A DNA stretch of 57,993 nucleotides from Gammaproteobacteria bacterium (GCA_016744995.1 JADGDG010000026.1:1-57993), one strand, 5' to 3'; positions 26,930-37,214 are shown, counted from the first letter of the stretch. Notes: generated by a model not told the origin, from the letters alone. Numbers and translations are program-made.

Positions 26930-27395
26930 TTACCCTTTAGCCAGTACCTTTTTGGGTTTTGACTACAGCCAGAATAAAATTGGCATTGCTGTGGGCCAAC
27001 GTCTGACAGGCACAGCCAGCTCATTGACCACAATTATTTCACATAATAAAAAAATAAACTGGTCAAATATAGAGCAACTTATAGCACAATGGCACCCAGC
27101 AGCATTCATTATAGGACTTCCTCTGACGATGGAGGGTGAAGAACAGGAAACAACCGAAGCCGTCAAAATTTTTGGCAATCAGCTCAATGAACGCTACAAT
27201 ATCCCTATCCACTTTATGGATGAACGTCTGACTTCGCGCGAAGCCAGCCATCTATTAGGCTATGAAGGCATTACCTCTCCCAGGCGTCACAGCAGACCGG
27301 GAAAAAAAGTGAAAAAAAAGAAACAACAGGGTCACGATATTGACCAGCTTGCCGCCCAGCTTATATTACAAAGCTGGCTCAATGAAAACGGATAG
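26922..27395 (+). CDS. ruvX: RuvX/YqgF, Holliday junction resolvase-like protein
   Basis: The frame is open from 26811, but the family N-terminus FLGFDYSQNKIGIAVG shows that the true start is the ATG at 26922 (MPDYPL), giving 157 residues. RNase H-like motifs are visible: the first aspartate in GFDYS, IIGLPLTMEGEEQET, HFMDERLTSREA and HDIDQLAAQLIL. In E. coli YqgF is involved in pre-16S rRNA processing. The eight-base overlap with algH suggests coupled translation. Confidence 0.93.
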   Translation: MPDYPLASTFLGFDYSQNKIGIAVGQRLTGTASSLTTIISHNKKINWSNIEQLIAQWHPAAFIIGLPLTMEGEEQETTEAVKIFGNQLNERYNIPIHFMDERLTSREASHLLGYEGITSPRRHSRPGKKVKKKKQQGHDIDQLAAQLILQSWLNENG

Positions 27396-27401
27396 AGACA
27401 A

Positions 27402-27938
27402 ATGACAGCAACTTCTGCAACAGAACCATCAGAATTTAATAACACGATTAATATTGAACAATTACTGGACACTATGTACCAGGCTATTGAAAAGAAAATT
27501 CAGTCTCTCAATAGAGACGATGTTGTCATGATTGGCATTCATACTGGCGGCTTCTGGATTGCAGAAAAACTCTATCAGCAATTACAACTCAGCAATCCTC
27601 TGGGCAGCCTGAATATCTCATTTTATCGCGATGATTTCACCAAGATTGGTTTACATCCTGAAGTAAAACCTTCTCATCTACCCGCTACACTTGATGATAA
27701 GCATATCATCCTGATTGATGATGTCCTGTTTACCGGACGCACCGTTCGTGCTGCATTGAATGAGATCTTTGATTACGGCAGACCTGCATCCGTCACTCTG
27801 GCCGTTTTACTTGACCGCGGAGGACGAGAGCTGCCGGTTCATGCTGAAATTATTGGCCAGACAATCAAGCTCAATACCAATCAGCAAATTAAGCTCTGCG
27901 GGCCTGAACCATTAAAACTGGTTCAGAACAGATGCTGA
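27402..27938 (+). CDS. pyrR: PyrR, uracil phosphoribosyltransferase/pyrimidine regulator
   Basis: This 178-residue type I phosphoribosyltransferase has the PRPP-binding motif HIILIDDVLFTGRTVRAAL and a substrate loop SFYRDDF. In Gram-positive bacteria PyrR is an RNA-binding attenuation protein; in gammaproteobacteria its regulatory role is less clear. It starts six bases after ruvX and precedes pyrB by 31 bases. No attenuator hairpin is evident in that gap. Confidence 0.92.
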   Translation: MTATSATEPSEFNNTINIEQLLDTMYQAIEKKIQSLNRDDVVMIGIHTGGFWIAEKLYQQLQLSNPLGSLNISFYRDDFTKIGLHPEVKPSHLPATLDDKHIILIDDVLFTGRTVRAALNEIFDYGRPASVTLAVLLDRGGRELPVHAEIIGQTIKLNTNQQIKLCGPEPLKLVQNRC

Positions 27939-27969
27939 AACAGACTGGAATAACACATAAGGCGATACT

Positions 27970-28968
27970 ATGATTGCAAATAATATTCAGCTTGATGAAC
28001 AGGGACGATTAAAGCATTTTCTCTCCATTGAAGGTTTTAAACGCCATCACCTGGTCAATATTCTTGATGCCGCCGAACCTTTTGCCAATGTTCATGAGCA
28101 GGCCGTTAAAAAAGTGCCCCTGTTACGCGGAAAAACCATTGTTAACTTATTTTTTGAAGCCAGCACCCGAACCCGAACTACCTTTGAGCTGGCAGCTAAA
28201 CGCCTTTCAGCCGATGTTCTGAATATTAATATCAACACCTCTGCCACCAGTAAAGGTGAGAGCCTGCTGGATATGCTGCACAACCTTGAGGCAATGCACT
28301 GCGATATGTTTATTGTCCGGCACAACCAAAGTGGTGCCGCCCACCTTATTGCGCAACATGTTTCACCCCATATCAGTATTATTAATGCCGGTGACGGATG
28401 TCATTCACATCCAACACAGGCCATGCTGGATATGTTTACTATTCGCCATCATAAAAAAGAATTTGCCGATCTCAGAGTTGTTATTGTGGGTGATATTTTA
28501 CACTCTCGTGTGGCTCGTTCTCAAATTCATGCACTGACCACTCTAGGGGTCAGTGAAGTCAGAGTAGTTGGACCAAAAACATTAATTCCCACTCAAATTG
28601 AAACACTCGGAGTCCATGTTTACCATGACTTGCAACTCGCTCTGGTTGATGCCGACGTAGTGATTATGCTGCGCCTGCAAAAGGAGCGCATGCAGGGTGC
28701 CTTATTGCCCAGTGAAAATGAATATTATCGTCAATATGGCTTAACAGAAAAAAAACTTAAACTGGCTAAACCGGATGCCATCGTCATGCACCCAGGTCCT
28801 ATTAATCGCGGGGTAGAAATTGCATCAAGCATTGCTGACGGACCGCAATCTGTTATTCTGGAGCAGGTGACTAATGGCATTGCAATTCGCATGGCCGTCA
28901 TGTCCCAAACTTTAGGCCGCAGCTCAGATAGAAATGCCGAGCCAGCCAGAGCAGGAGATCACCAATAA
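27970..28968 (+). CDS. pyrB: PyrB, aspartate carbamoyltransferase
   Basis: The protein has 332 residues. The carbamoyl phosphate loop [19 protein letters not shown] is intact, as are [30 protein letters not shown] and [12 protein letters not shown]. It catalyses the first committed step of pyrimidine synthesis. In this group the enzyme forms a dodecamer with an inactive dihydroorotase-like chain, encoded by the next gene, whose ATG overlaps the stop by one base. Confidence 0.96.
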   Translation: MIANNIQLDEQGRLKHFLSIEGFKRHHLVNILDAAEPFANVHEQAVKKVPLLRGKTIVNLFFEASTRTRTTFELAAKRLSADVLNININTSATSKGESLLDMLHNLEAMHCDMFIVRHNQSGAAHLIAQHVSPHISIINAGDGCHSHPTQAMLDMFTIRHHKKEFADLRVVIVGDILHSRVARSQIHALTTLGVSEVRVVGPKTLIPTQIETLGVHVYHDLQLALVDADVVIMLRLQKERMQGALLPSENEYYRQYGLTEKKLKLAKPDAIVMHPGPINRGVEIASSIADGPQSVILEQVTNGIAIRMAVMSQTLGRSSDRNAEPARAGDHQ

Positions 28969-30299
28969 TGTCTGATATCACTCAACTGACTTCTGCCATT
29001 GCTGCAAACAGCCCTGCCATCAGTATTATCAACGGCCGGGTCATTGATCCGGCTAATCAGATTGATAAAGTCATTGATATTCACCTTCAGCATGGGAAAA
29101 TCATTGCTCTGGGCAAAGCCCCGGAAAACTTCAATGCCCGACAAGTTATTGATGCCAGCCAGCAAATAATCTGTCCCGGCTTGATTGATTTACGCTTTCG
29201 CCTGCGCGAACCCAGTTATGAAACCAAAGGCAGCATCACCTCAGAGACCAGAGCCGCAGTAGCCGGCGGAGTCACAGCACTTTGCTGTCCACCCGATACC
29301 ATGCCGATTATTGACAATGCCGCCATGGTTAAATTAATACGCCTCAAAGCAGAAACAGAAGGCCTGGCAAAAGTCTATACCCTCAGTGCATTGACCCAGC
29401 AGCTTGAAGGCAAAAAACTCAGTGAAATGCGCGAGTTAAAAGATGCCGGTTGTGTGGGAACCACTAATGCATTAAAGGCAGTCAAAAGTACACTAGTGAT
29501 GAGACGTGCGCTGGAATATGCTGCCAGTCATGATATTACTGTCTTTATTCAGGCATTTGACCCATGGCTCAGTGATGGTTGTGCCCATGAAGGTGCCGTT
29601 AGCACCCGCTTAGGACTGGCCGGTATACCGGTCAGTGCTGAGACCATTGCGATCGCCAGAGATCTGCAATTGATTGAACTCACTGGCGCAAAGGCTCACT
29701 TCTGCAATTTATCCAGTGCTAAAGCCGTGCAGCTGATCCAACAGGCTCAAAATGACGGTCTGCCTATCACAGCTGATGTTACAGCCCATCACTTGCATTT
29801 AACTGAAATGGATATCGGCTTTTTTGACAGTAATTGTCATGTACTGCCGCCTTTAAGAACTCAAAGGGATCTGGATGCTTTGCGCCAGGGGCTTAAATCT
29901 GGTGTCATAAGCACGATTGTTTCCGATCATCAGCCTCATAGCAGTGATGCCAAACTGGCCCCTTTTGCTGAAACAGCAGCAGGTATCAGCGGCGTTGAAA
30001 CATTATTACCACTGGCATTAAAGATGATAGAAACTCAGGGCATGCACATCAGTGAAGTCATTGATCGTCTGACACAACAACCGGCAAAAATACTGAATCT
30101 GTCAGAAGGCAGCTTGACCATTGGAGCTGCTGCTGACCTGTGTATTTTTGATCCGGAAGCCTATTGGGTGGTTGATAGAGATAAGCTGCTCAGCCGAGGA
30201 AAAAATACCCCATTCCACGGCTGGGAGTTAAAAGGAAAAGTGACTTATACTATTAAGTCAGGAGAAATAGTCTTTGCAACTGAAATGCTGGCTAAATAA
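28968..30299 (+). CDS. pyrC: Catalytically inactive dihydroorotase-like PyrC' subunit
   Basis: This 443-residue protein has the dihydroorotase fold, but the zinc-binding His-x-His of active enzymes is replaced by R76-F77-R78 (GLIDLRFRLREP). The usual HCED-type histidine segment reads QAFDPWLS and the TDHAPH motif reads SDHQPHS. The loss matches the non-catalytic PyrC' of Pseudomonas-type aspartate carbamoyltransferase, which is needed to assemble PyrB. A separate active dihydroorotase must therefore exist elsewhere. The overlap with pyrB fits a 1:1 complex. Confidence 0.92.
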   Translation: MSDITQLTSAIAANSPAISIINGRVIDPANQIDKVIDIHLQHGKIIALGKAPENFNARQVIDASQQIICPGLIDLRFRLREPSYETKGSITSETRAAVAGGVTALCCPPDTMPIIDNAAMVKLIRLKAETEGLAKVYTLSALTQQLEGKKLSEMRELKDAGCVGTTNALKAVKSTLVMRRALEYAASHDITVFIQAFDPWLSDGCAHEGAVSTRLGLAGIPVSAETIAIARDLQLIELTGAKAHFCNLSSAKAVQLIQQAQNDGLPITADVTAHHLHLTEMDIGFFDSNCHVLPPLRTQRDLDALRQGLKSGVISTIVSDHQPHSSDAKLAPFAETAAGISGVETLLPLALKMIETQGMHISEVIDRLTQQPAKILNLSEGSLTIGAAADLCIFDPEAYWVVDRDKLLSRGKNTPFHGWELKGKVTYTIKSGEIVFATEMLAK

Positions 30300-30300
30300 A

Positions 30301-31467
30301 TCACTTTATACTAAGACCTCCACCACCTAAGCCTCTACCTTTGTCTTCTCTGGTATCGGTAAAGCTTACACCTTCAAGTGAGGAGCCCATCGATTCGGTC
30401 GCTTCTTCATCACCCAGTTTGATCATCAGACGCAGATCATTGGGTGAATCCGCATGGTGCAATGCATCCTCATAAGTAATCGCTTCGCTTCGATACAAAT
30501 CATACAAAGCCTGATCAAAGGTTTGCATACCCTCTTCACGAGAATTTTTCATCACTTCCTTAAGCTTGTGAATCTCACCTTCTCTTACATAATCAGCAAT
30601 GAGCGGTGAATTTAATAAAATTTCAACAGCAGCCCTGCGCCCCTTGCCATCAGGTGTTGGAATAAGCTGCTGAGCAACAAAAGCCCGCATATTCATTGAT
30701 AAATCCATCAATAGCTGAGGTTTACGTTCTTCAGGAAAAAAGTTAATGATACGATCCATCGCCTGGTTGGCATTATTAGCATGTAAAGTCGCCAGACACA
30801 AATGGCCCGTTTCAGCAAAAGCAATGGCATGATCCATTGTTTCTCTGGTTCGAATCTCACCAATAAGGATCACATCAGGCGCCTGACGCAGAGTATTTTT
30901 AAGCGCCACTTCAAAGGAATCGGTATCAATACCGACCTCACGCTGGGTCACAATACAGCCCTCATGATTGTGAACAAATTCAATCGGATCTTCAATAGTA
31001 ATAATGTGACCACTGCCATTTTTATTCCGATAGCCAATCATAGAGGCCAGTGAAGTAGATTTACCTGAACCTGTTGCACCCACAAAGATAATTAAGCCAC
31101 GCTTTGTCATGGCTAAATCTTTAATGGTTTCCGGCAGGTTTAATTCTTTATAGGTCGGAATCGTGGTTTCAATTCGACGCAAAACCATACCCACCTGACT
31201 GCGCTGCATAAAAGCACTGACACGAAAACGTCCAACACCCGAACGACTGATGGCAAAATTACACTCATGATCTTCTTCAAATTGAGCCCGTAATTTATCA
31301 CTCATTACACCAGTGACAATTTGATGTGCCTGAGTTGAATTGAGTGATTGTTTAGTCACTGGTGATATTTTTCCATTCACCTTCATAGAAGGTGGTGCAC
31401 CCACAGTAACAAATAAGTCAGATGCTTTTTTATGCACCATTAATTTTAATAACGAGTCAAAATCCAT
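30301..31467 (-). CDS. pilU: PilU, type IV pilus retraction ATPase
   Basis: This 388-residue member of the PilT/GspE family has a Walker A motif at 130-138 (GATGSGKST), the Asp box IITIEDPIEFVH, Walker B VILIGEIRTRETM, and the His box LATLHANNANQ. The C-terminal glycine-rich tail is typical of PilU. It works with PilT in pilus retraction. It is convergent with pyrC', with one base between the stop codons and no terminator. It lies 79 bases downstream of pilT. Confidence 0.94.
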   Translation of the reverse strand: MDFDSLLKLMVHKKASDLFVTVGAPPSMKVNGKISPVTKQSLNSTQAHQIVTGVMSDKLRAQFEEDHECNFAISRSGVGRFRVSAFMQRSQVGMVLRRIETTIPTYKELNLPETIKDLAMTKRGLIIFVGATGSGKSTSLASMIGYRNKNGSGHIITIEDPIEFVHNHEGCIVTQREVGIDTDSFEVALKNTLRQAPDVILIGEIRTRETMDHAIAFAETGHLCLATLHANNANQAMDRIINFFPEERKPQLLMDLSMNMRAFVAQQLIPTPDGKGRRAAVEILLNSPLIADYVREGEIHKLKEVMKNSREEGMQTFDQALYDLYRSEAITYEDALHHADSPNDLRLMIKLGDEEATESMGSSLEGVSFTDTREDKGRGLGGGGLSIK

Positions 31468-31546
31468 CTGTCTTTTTTACCTTATATTCTTATGTTATTT
31501 TACAGGGAACAGCACAGTCGCCTGCATTTTATTAAACTCTGGCTGA

Positions 31547-32584
31547 TTATAAGAAATCATCTTTTTGTGTAGCATAGGTCATCGCATCTGCTTTAGATAT
31601 CATTCCCTGAGAGAGTAAAACCTTCAGATTTTGATCCAGAGTCTGCATACCAATATTCTGCCCGGTCTGAATTGCAGAATACATTTGCGCAATTTTCGCC
31701 TCACGGATCAGATTTCGAATCGCAGGAGTACCAATCATAATTTCATGAGCGGCAATTCGACCGCCACCATTTTTCTTTAACAGTGTCTGAGAAATAACGG
31801 CACGCAAAGACTCTGACAACATTGCCCGTACCATATCTTTTTCAGCTGCGGGGAAGACATCAATAATACGGTCAATTGTTTTAGCCGCTGAACTGGTATG
31901 TAATGTACCAAAAACCAGGTGACCCGTTTCTGCCGCAGTCAGTGCCAGACGGATGGTTTCCAGATCTCGTAATTCGCCCACCAGAATAATATCCGGATCT
32001 TCACGCAGAGCTGAACGCAAGGCTTCATTAAACCCTAAAGTATCACGATGCACTTCACGTTGGTTGACCAGACATTTTTTACTTTCATGCACAAATTCAA
32101 TGGGATCTTCCACCGTCAAAATATGCTCATAAATCGAGTTATTCAAATGATCAACCATGGCAGCCAGAGTCGTTGACTTGCCTGAACCCGTTGGCCCCGT
32201 TACCAGAACTATACCGCGTTTATTTTGGCAGATATCTTTAAAGATGCCCGGACAGCCCAACTCCTCAAGAGACAGTACATTGGATGGAATCGTACGAAAA
32301 ACAGCACCTGACCCCCGGTTTTGATTAAAGGCATTAACACGAAAGCGTGCCAGTCCAGGCACTTCAAATGAAAAGTCAGTTTCCAGGAATTCTTCATAAT
32401 CTTTTCGCTGTTTATCATTCATAATGTCGTACACCATGTCATGTACTTCACGATGTTCCAGTGGCGGTACATTGACTCGACGGATATCACCATCGACCCG
32501 TATCATAGGTGGCAATCCTGCCGACAAATGTAAATCTGATGCATTATTTTTTGTACTAAAGGCAAGCAGTTCTGTTATATCCAT
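31547..32584 (-). CDS. pilT: PilT, type IV pilus retraction motor ATPase
   Basis: This 345-residue hexameric ATPase has Walker A at 130-138 (GPTGSGKST), VEDPIEFVH, Walker B IILVGELRDLETI, FGTLHTSSAAKTIDRIID, and the PilT-specific AIRNLIREAK motif near the C-terminus that is needed for retraction. It powers the movement regulated by the Pil-Chp genes elsewhere in the window. It is divergent from yggS, a common arrangement in gammaproteobacteria. Confidence 0.96.
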   Translation of the reverse strand: MDITELLAFSTKNNASDLHLSAGLPPMIRVDGDIRRVNVPPLEHREVHDMVYDIMNDKQRKDYEEFLETDFSFEVPGLARFRVNAFNQNRGSGAVFRTIPSNVLSLEELGCPGIFKDICQNKRGIVLVTGPTGSGKSTTLAAMVDHLNNSIYEHILTVEDPIEFVHESKKCLVNQREVHRDTLGFNEALRSALREDPDIILVGELRDLETIRLALTAAETGHLVFGTLHTSSAAKTIDRIIDVFPAAEKDMVRAMLSESLRAVISQTLLKKNGGGRIAAHEIMIGTPAIRNLIREAKIAQMYSAIQTGQNIGMQTLDQNLKVLLSQGMISKADAMTYATQKDDFL

Positions 32585-32822
32585 GATTCTTCGCTATTTA
32601 ATAATTGTAATGCCTTCTATCTCTATTTCATTTCACTTAAGCTAATAAAATGCCCAGTGATAGATTTAAAAGACATACTTGTTATAATAATTGATAAACC
32701 ATTCAGGCTTATTAAACGCTTTATTAAGCTGCTGTTTACTTAGCTCTTTGTTTAACTCTTGGTTTAACATAGACTAGATGGTTTTTAAATAACCCAACGT
32801 TCTGCAATTAGTATAGACTAAA

Positions 32823-33512
32823 ATGAGCAATACAAGAAACCGATTTGATCACATAAACCAACGTATTAAACAAGCATTCAATGCCAGCGGCCGTTCTTTG
32901 ACTCTTCCAGTGACTCTTCTGGCGGTGAGCAAGCGCCATTCTCTGAAAAAAATTCAGGCACTCTATGAATTAAAACAACGGGATTTTGGCGAAAGCTATT
33001 TACAGGAAGCACTGGAAAAAATCAAAAAATGCCCATACTCCGACATCATCTGGCACTTTATCGGGCCCATACAATCCAATAAAACAAAGGATATTGCCCA
33101 TCATTTTCAATGGGTACATTCTGTTGACCGACTCAAGATTGCTCGAAGATTAAGCGCACAACGCTCAGGAATGCCGCCACTTAATATTTGCCTGCAGATC
33201 AATATCAGCCTGGAAGCCCAAAAATCTGGCTTTTCTAGCGATGAAATAAACACCGCAATGGCAGAAATCATACAGCTACCAAATTTAAATATTCGGGGTC
33301 TTATGGCAATTCCCAAACCCAGTGATGATTTTACACAGCAAAAAGCAGACTTCAGGCAATTACACCAATTAATGCAGCATCTTAATGAGCAATATCAGCT
33401 CAAAATGGATAGCCTGTCAATGGGCATGTCCAATGATCTCGAAGCGGCTATCAGTGAAGGCGCCACAATTATTCGTGTGGGTACTGCTCTTTTTGGTAGC
33501 AGAGAATATTAA
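32823..33512 (+). CDS. yggS: YggS/PLPBP, PLP homeostasis protein
   Basis: This 229-residue TIM-barrel pyridoxal-phosphate-binding protein has the PLP lysine in LLAVSKRHSLKKI, FGESYLQEALEK, IWHFIGPIQSNKT, and SMGMSNDLEAAISEGATIIRVGTALFG. It carries PLP and regulates its level without enzymatic activity. It is the first gene of yggS-proC-yggT. The divergent region to pilT (238 bases) must hold promoters for both. Confidence 0.95.
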   Translation: MSNTRNRFDHINQRIKQAFNASGRSLTLPVTLLAVSKRHSLKKIQALYELKQRDFGESYLQEALEKIKKCPYSDIIWHFIGPIQSNKTKDIAHHFQWVHSVDRLKIARRLSAQRSGMPPLNICLQINISLEAQKSGFSSDEINTAMAEIIQLPNLNIRGLMAIPKPSDDFTQQKADFRQLHQLMQHLNEQYQLKMDSLSMGMSNDLEAAISEGATIIRVGTALFGSREY

Positions 33513-33581
33513 GATCTTATGATGCCTGACAAACTGGGGTATAATACTGCCTTGCAGTAATTATTTGGATATTGATATTAA

Positions 33582-34430
33582 ATGAACAACAAGAAAATCG
33601 GTTTTATCGGCTCAGGTAATATGGCTCACAGTCTGGTGGGCGGCTTGACAAGCACTGGTGTGCCCGGAAAAAACATCTGGATCAGTGACCCGGATGCTGA
33701 AAAAATGACACAGATGGCCAGTCAGTTCAGCGTCAATGTGACTGACAGCAATACCGAACTGGTTCAGTCTGTGGAGATTGTTATTCTGGCAGTCAAACCA
33801 CAGCAATTAGCACAAGTTTGTATTGATATAGCCGCAGAGGCCAGTCTGGCAAAACCGCTTATGATATCTATAGCCGCCGGCATACTGAGTAAAGACATTG
33901 AATTTTGGCTCACACCGGAAGGACAAGAAGACAACTCCTGCCTGGCTTTGGTGCGCTGTATGCCAAACACTCCAGCTCTGGTACAAAGTGGTGCCACCGC
34001 ATTATTTGCTAATACACACGTCAGTGATGAGCAGAAAACTCTTGCTGAATCAATACTCCGTGCTGCAGGACTCACCCTCTGGCTGGACAATGAATCCGAT
34101 ATGGATGCAGTTACCGCATTATCCGGCAGCGGCCCGGCCTATCTGTTCCTGGTCATTGAAGCTATGGAAAAAGCCGGGGTTCAATTAGGTCTGGATGAGA
34201 AAACAGCTCATTTGCTGGCTATACAAACCGCTTTTGGTGCGTCTAAAATGGCTCTGGAAAGCAATGACTCTCCTGAAGCACTCAGAAAGAAAGTGACATC
34301 ACCCGGGGGCACGACAGAAAAAGCCATTGGCATTTTACAGGAAGGTCAACTGGAAGCTCTCTTTACTAAAGCATTAGAAGGAGCAAAATCACGCTCCATT
34401 GAACTGGCACAAATATTAGGCAACCATTAG
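33582..34430 (+). CDS. proC: ProC, pyrroline-5-carboxylate reductase
   Basis: This 282-residue protein has an N-terminal Rossmann fold (IGFIGSGNMAHSLVGGL), VILAVKPQQL, RCMPNTPALVQSGATALF, and the dimer-domain signature ALSGSGPAYLFLVIEAMEKAG followed by VTSPGGTTEKAI. It makes proline from pyrroline-5-carboxylate using NAD(P)H. It lies between yggS and yggT, 10 bases before the latter. Confidence 0.96.
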   Translation: MNNKKIGFIGSGNMAHSLVGGLTSTGVPGKNIWISDPDAEKMTQMASQFSVNVTDSNTELVQSVEIVILAVKPQQLAQVCIDIAAEASLAKPLMISIAAGILSKDIEFWLTPEGQEDNSCLALVRCMPNTPALVQSGATALFANTHVSDEQKTLAESILRAAGLTLWLDNESDMDAVTALSGSGPAYLFLVIEAMEKAGVQLGLDEKTAHLLAIQTAFGASKMALESNDSPEALRKKVTSPGGTTEKAIGILQEGQLEALFTKALEGAKSRSIELAQILGNH

Positions 34431-34440
34431 GATAAGATGA

Positions 34441-34992
34441 ATGGATAACTTCTTAGTCAACGCAGGCACCTACTTAATCAGCACCGTCTTTGGTCTGTAT
34501 ATCATCATTGTTCTATTGCGCTTTTTGCTGCAAATAGTTCGGGCTGATTTCTACAACCCCCTGTCGCAATTTATTGTCAAGGCCACCACCCCGGTGTTAA
34601 ATCCGATCCGCCGGATCATTCCGGGCTTATTCGGAATTGATATAGCCTCACTCTTACTGGCCTATTTTCTTCAGGTCATTGAAAATACCTTATTGTTTGC
34701 TCTAAAAGGTATTTCTCTTAGCCCCATATTACTTTTCTGGCATAGTATCGGCTCACTTTTAACCCTGGTTTTATATATATACTTCTTCGCTATTTTAGTT
34801 CAAGTCATTATCAGCTGGGTCAGTCCCGGAACATACAACCCTGCAACAGCCCTGATTCATCATATAACCGAACCGATTATGCGCCCTGCCCGCAAAATAC
34901 TGCCGCCTTTTTCAGGCTTTGACTTATCACCTATACTGGTATTTGTCGTACTAAACCTACTTATTATGTTTGTACCCGTCATATTTGGTTAA
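34441..34992 (+). CDS. yggT: YggT family membrane protein
   Basis: This 183-residue protein has two YGGT repeats, each a membrane-helix pair with the conserved NPxxxFIxxxTxPxxxPxRxxxP-type loop: NPLSQFIVKATTPVLNP and NPATALIHHITEPIMRP. The family is implicated in ion homeostasis and membrane organisation near the division machinery. It follows proC closely and is likely co-transcribed with it. Confidence 0.93.
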   Translation: MDNFLVNAGTYLISTVFGLYIIIVLLRFLLQIVRADFYNPLSQFIVKATTPVLNPIRRIIPGLFGIDIASLLLAYFLQVIENTLLFALKGISLSPILLFWHSIGSLLTLVLYIYFFAILVQVIISWVSPGTYNPATALIHHITEPIMRPARKILPPFSGFDLSPILVFVVLNLLIMFVPVIFG

Positions 34993-35216
34993 CAATTTGA
35001 AACCTATCACATTTTTTATGTACTATTTTGCTAGACTGAAGAAATAGTGCAAATAAAGATGTAACTATGTGACAGAGTATTATTAGCTTATATCAATACA
35101 TTAAAATATAAATTATTGATTTTTATAAATATTACTTATTGTTAATTTTCTGCTATCCTTAATAGAAATCCTGTAAACAAAAACACAGTACTAAACATCC
35201 AAAAGAAGATAAGATT

Positions 35217-37199
35217 ATGAAGAATGACAACTTTTTCGATAATATCCACGCCTATGGAAAATGGAAAAGTGAACTGGTCAGTACCATTGAAGCCTTTCAG
35301 GGCTGGTTAGAGACCACTGGACTTGAAGAAAGCGAACAAAGTCTGAAAATATATGAAACCCTGCAGACATTAAAGCACGACAGGATCACTCTGGCTTTTG
35401 TCGGTGAATTTTCCCGGGGTAAAACAGAGCTCATTAATGCCATCTTCTTTTCCCAGTTTAAACGCCGCTTACTGCCCAGCGAGGCAGGACGCACCACCAT
35501 GTGCCCCACTGAACTCTTTTATGATATCGATGAACCCAGGCCATACATGCGCCTGCTGCCTATCGAAAGCCGCATGGAAGACGCCAGCATCAGTGAGCAC
35601 AAACAAAATGCCGTCAACTGGACTCACATCCAGCTGGATATATCTTCACCTTCAAGCATGGCAAGCTCTTTTGCACAAATCACCAGTACCAAAAAAGTAA
35701 AAGCCATTGATGCTAAACGTCTTGGCCTCTACGATATTATTACTGATAATAATGGTTCCGAACTCTCTGATGATTCCATTGTTGAAATCCCCATGTGGCG
35801 CCATGCCCTCATTAATTTCCCCCACCCATTCCTGGAGCAGGGACTGACCATTTTAGATACCCCGGGATTAAACTCTCTGGGTAATGAACCGGAATTAACT
35901 ATTAATATGCTGCCCAATGCACAGGCTGCCATTTTTGTCCTGGCAGCCGACACCGGTGTCACTCGCTCTGATATGGATATCTGGCGCCGGCATTTAAAAA
36001 GTTTTCGACGCAATCATAATAGCGGGCTAGTCATTGCTCTCAATAAAATAGACACCCTCTGGGATGACTTAAAAACTGAAGAAGAAATCAAACAAAGCAT
36101 TCAAAGACAATGTGTTGAAACTTCAAAAACACTGGGCATTGCAACCAAACGAGTATTTGCTGTTTCTGCACAAAAAGGTTTAATCGGACGCGTTAAAAAT
36201 GATGCAAAATTAGTCCAGGCCAGTAATCTTGTGGCCATGGAAAATGTGCTGTCAAATGAAATTCTGCCGCAGAAAGAACTGTTAGTACGCAACATACTCA
36301 TCACTGATATCAATGAAATGATGCAGGAATCAAAAAGCATTTTACTCAGTCAGTTTAATGCCAAGAAAAAATCCGTTCAGACCTTCAGCGGTCTAAGCGG
36401 CAAAAATGAGCATATCATCAAGGCATTATTAGAGAAAACCCGTGAAGAACAAACCGTTTATCACCACAATGCTGAAAGCCTTCAATCCAGCCGCCAAATA
36501 CTCTCAGGCCAATATAATCGACTGAAAACTATTATCGATCTGGATCGACTGGATCGGCAGGTCAATGAAGCACGCAATTCCATGAAAGGAAGCTGGACCA
36601 CAACCGGTATGAAAAAAGCCATGAAAACTCTTTTTGATGGCATCAGCAGCACCATGAGTGAGGCAGCCAAACAAACAGAGTTGACGAATCGACTGGTCAA
36701 ATCCATTTATAATCGTTTTCAAAATGAAAATGAAGACTCCGATGTCAAACCAAAGTTGTTTTCTATCAGCTCTTATAAGCAGGATATCGAAGCACTCTAT
36801 CAAGACGCAGAGGAATATCGAACCAGTGTCTACTCAACAATGACCGAGCAGAGTTTTGTAATAAAGAAATTTTTCATCTCACTGGTAAGTCGTGCCCGAA
36901 ATCTTTATTATCAGCTAAACAAGGATGCAGACGACTGGGGAAAACGTGCTTTGACTCCTCTTATTCGACAGGTTAAGGCTCATAAAAAAGAGTTACAGCT
37001 TCGCTTAGAACAACTCAAAAAAGCGGGCCAATCCCGAGACTCCATTGCTGATCGCGTCTCACAGTTGAAAATAGAAGCTAAAGGACTGCAAAAACATATC
37101 TTTGATGTTAATAAGATGCTGACAATAGTTAATAGTCCTATGCCCATTGTCGCTCAGGAGAAAAAAATACCTAATAATGTCACTGCCATACGAGGCTAA
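35217..37199 (+). CDS. Dynamin-like GTPase
   Basis: The protein has 660 residues. The N-terminal GTPase domain has the P-loop at G63-T70 (GEFSRGKT), a T-rich switch I (GRTTMCPTE), switch II DTPGLNS near 215 and an NKID G4 motif near 276. Long alpha-helical and coiled-coil segments follow from about 350, with RNLYYQLNKDADDWGKRAL and a LKIEAKGLQKHIFD helix near the end. No clear membrane segment is seen. Bacterial dynamin-like proteins act in membrane remodelling, division or phage tolerance; none of these can be chosen here. It is separated from yggT by 224 bases and precedes dtd by 15. Confidence 0.85.
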   Translation: MKNDNFFDNIHAYGKWKSELVSTIEAFQGWLETTGLEESEQSLKIYETLQTLKHDRITLAFVGEFSRGKTELINAIFFSQFKRRLLPSEAGRTTMCPTELFYDIDEPRPYMRLLPIESRMEDASISEHKQNAVNWTHIQLDISSPSSMASSFAQITSTKKVKAIDAKRLGLYDIITDNNGSELSDDSIVEIPMWRHALINFPHPFLEQGLTILDTPGLNSLGNEPELTINMLPNAQAAIFVLAADTGVTRSDMDIWRRHLKSFRRNHNSGLVIALNKIDTLWDDLKTEEEIKQSIQRQCVETSKTLGIATKRVFAVSAQKGLIGRVKNDAKLVQASNLVAMENVLSNEILPQKELLVRNILITDINEMMQESKSILLSQFNAKKKSVQTFSGLSGKNEHIIKALLEKTREEQTVYHHNAESLQSSRQILSGQYNRLKTIIDLDRLDRQVNEARNSMKGSWTTTGMKKAMKTLFDGISSTMSEAAKQTELTNRLVKSIYNRFQNENEDSDVKPKLFSISSYKQDIEALYQDAEEYRTSVYSTMTEQSFVIKKFFISLVSRARNLYYQLNKDADDWGKRALTPLIRQVKAHKKELQLRLEQLKKAGQSRDSIADRVSQLKIEAKGLQKHIFDVNKMLTIVNSPMPIVAQEKKIPNNVTAIRG

Positions 37200-37214
37200 A
37201 AACAGTAGATCAGG

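Noticed and set aside
28968..30299. pyrC' as a decaying pseudogene because its metal ligands are gone
   Set aside because: The frame is full length and coupled to pyrB, and the same loss is known in functional PyrC' subunits.
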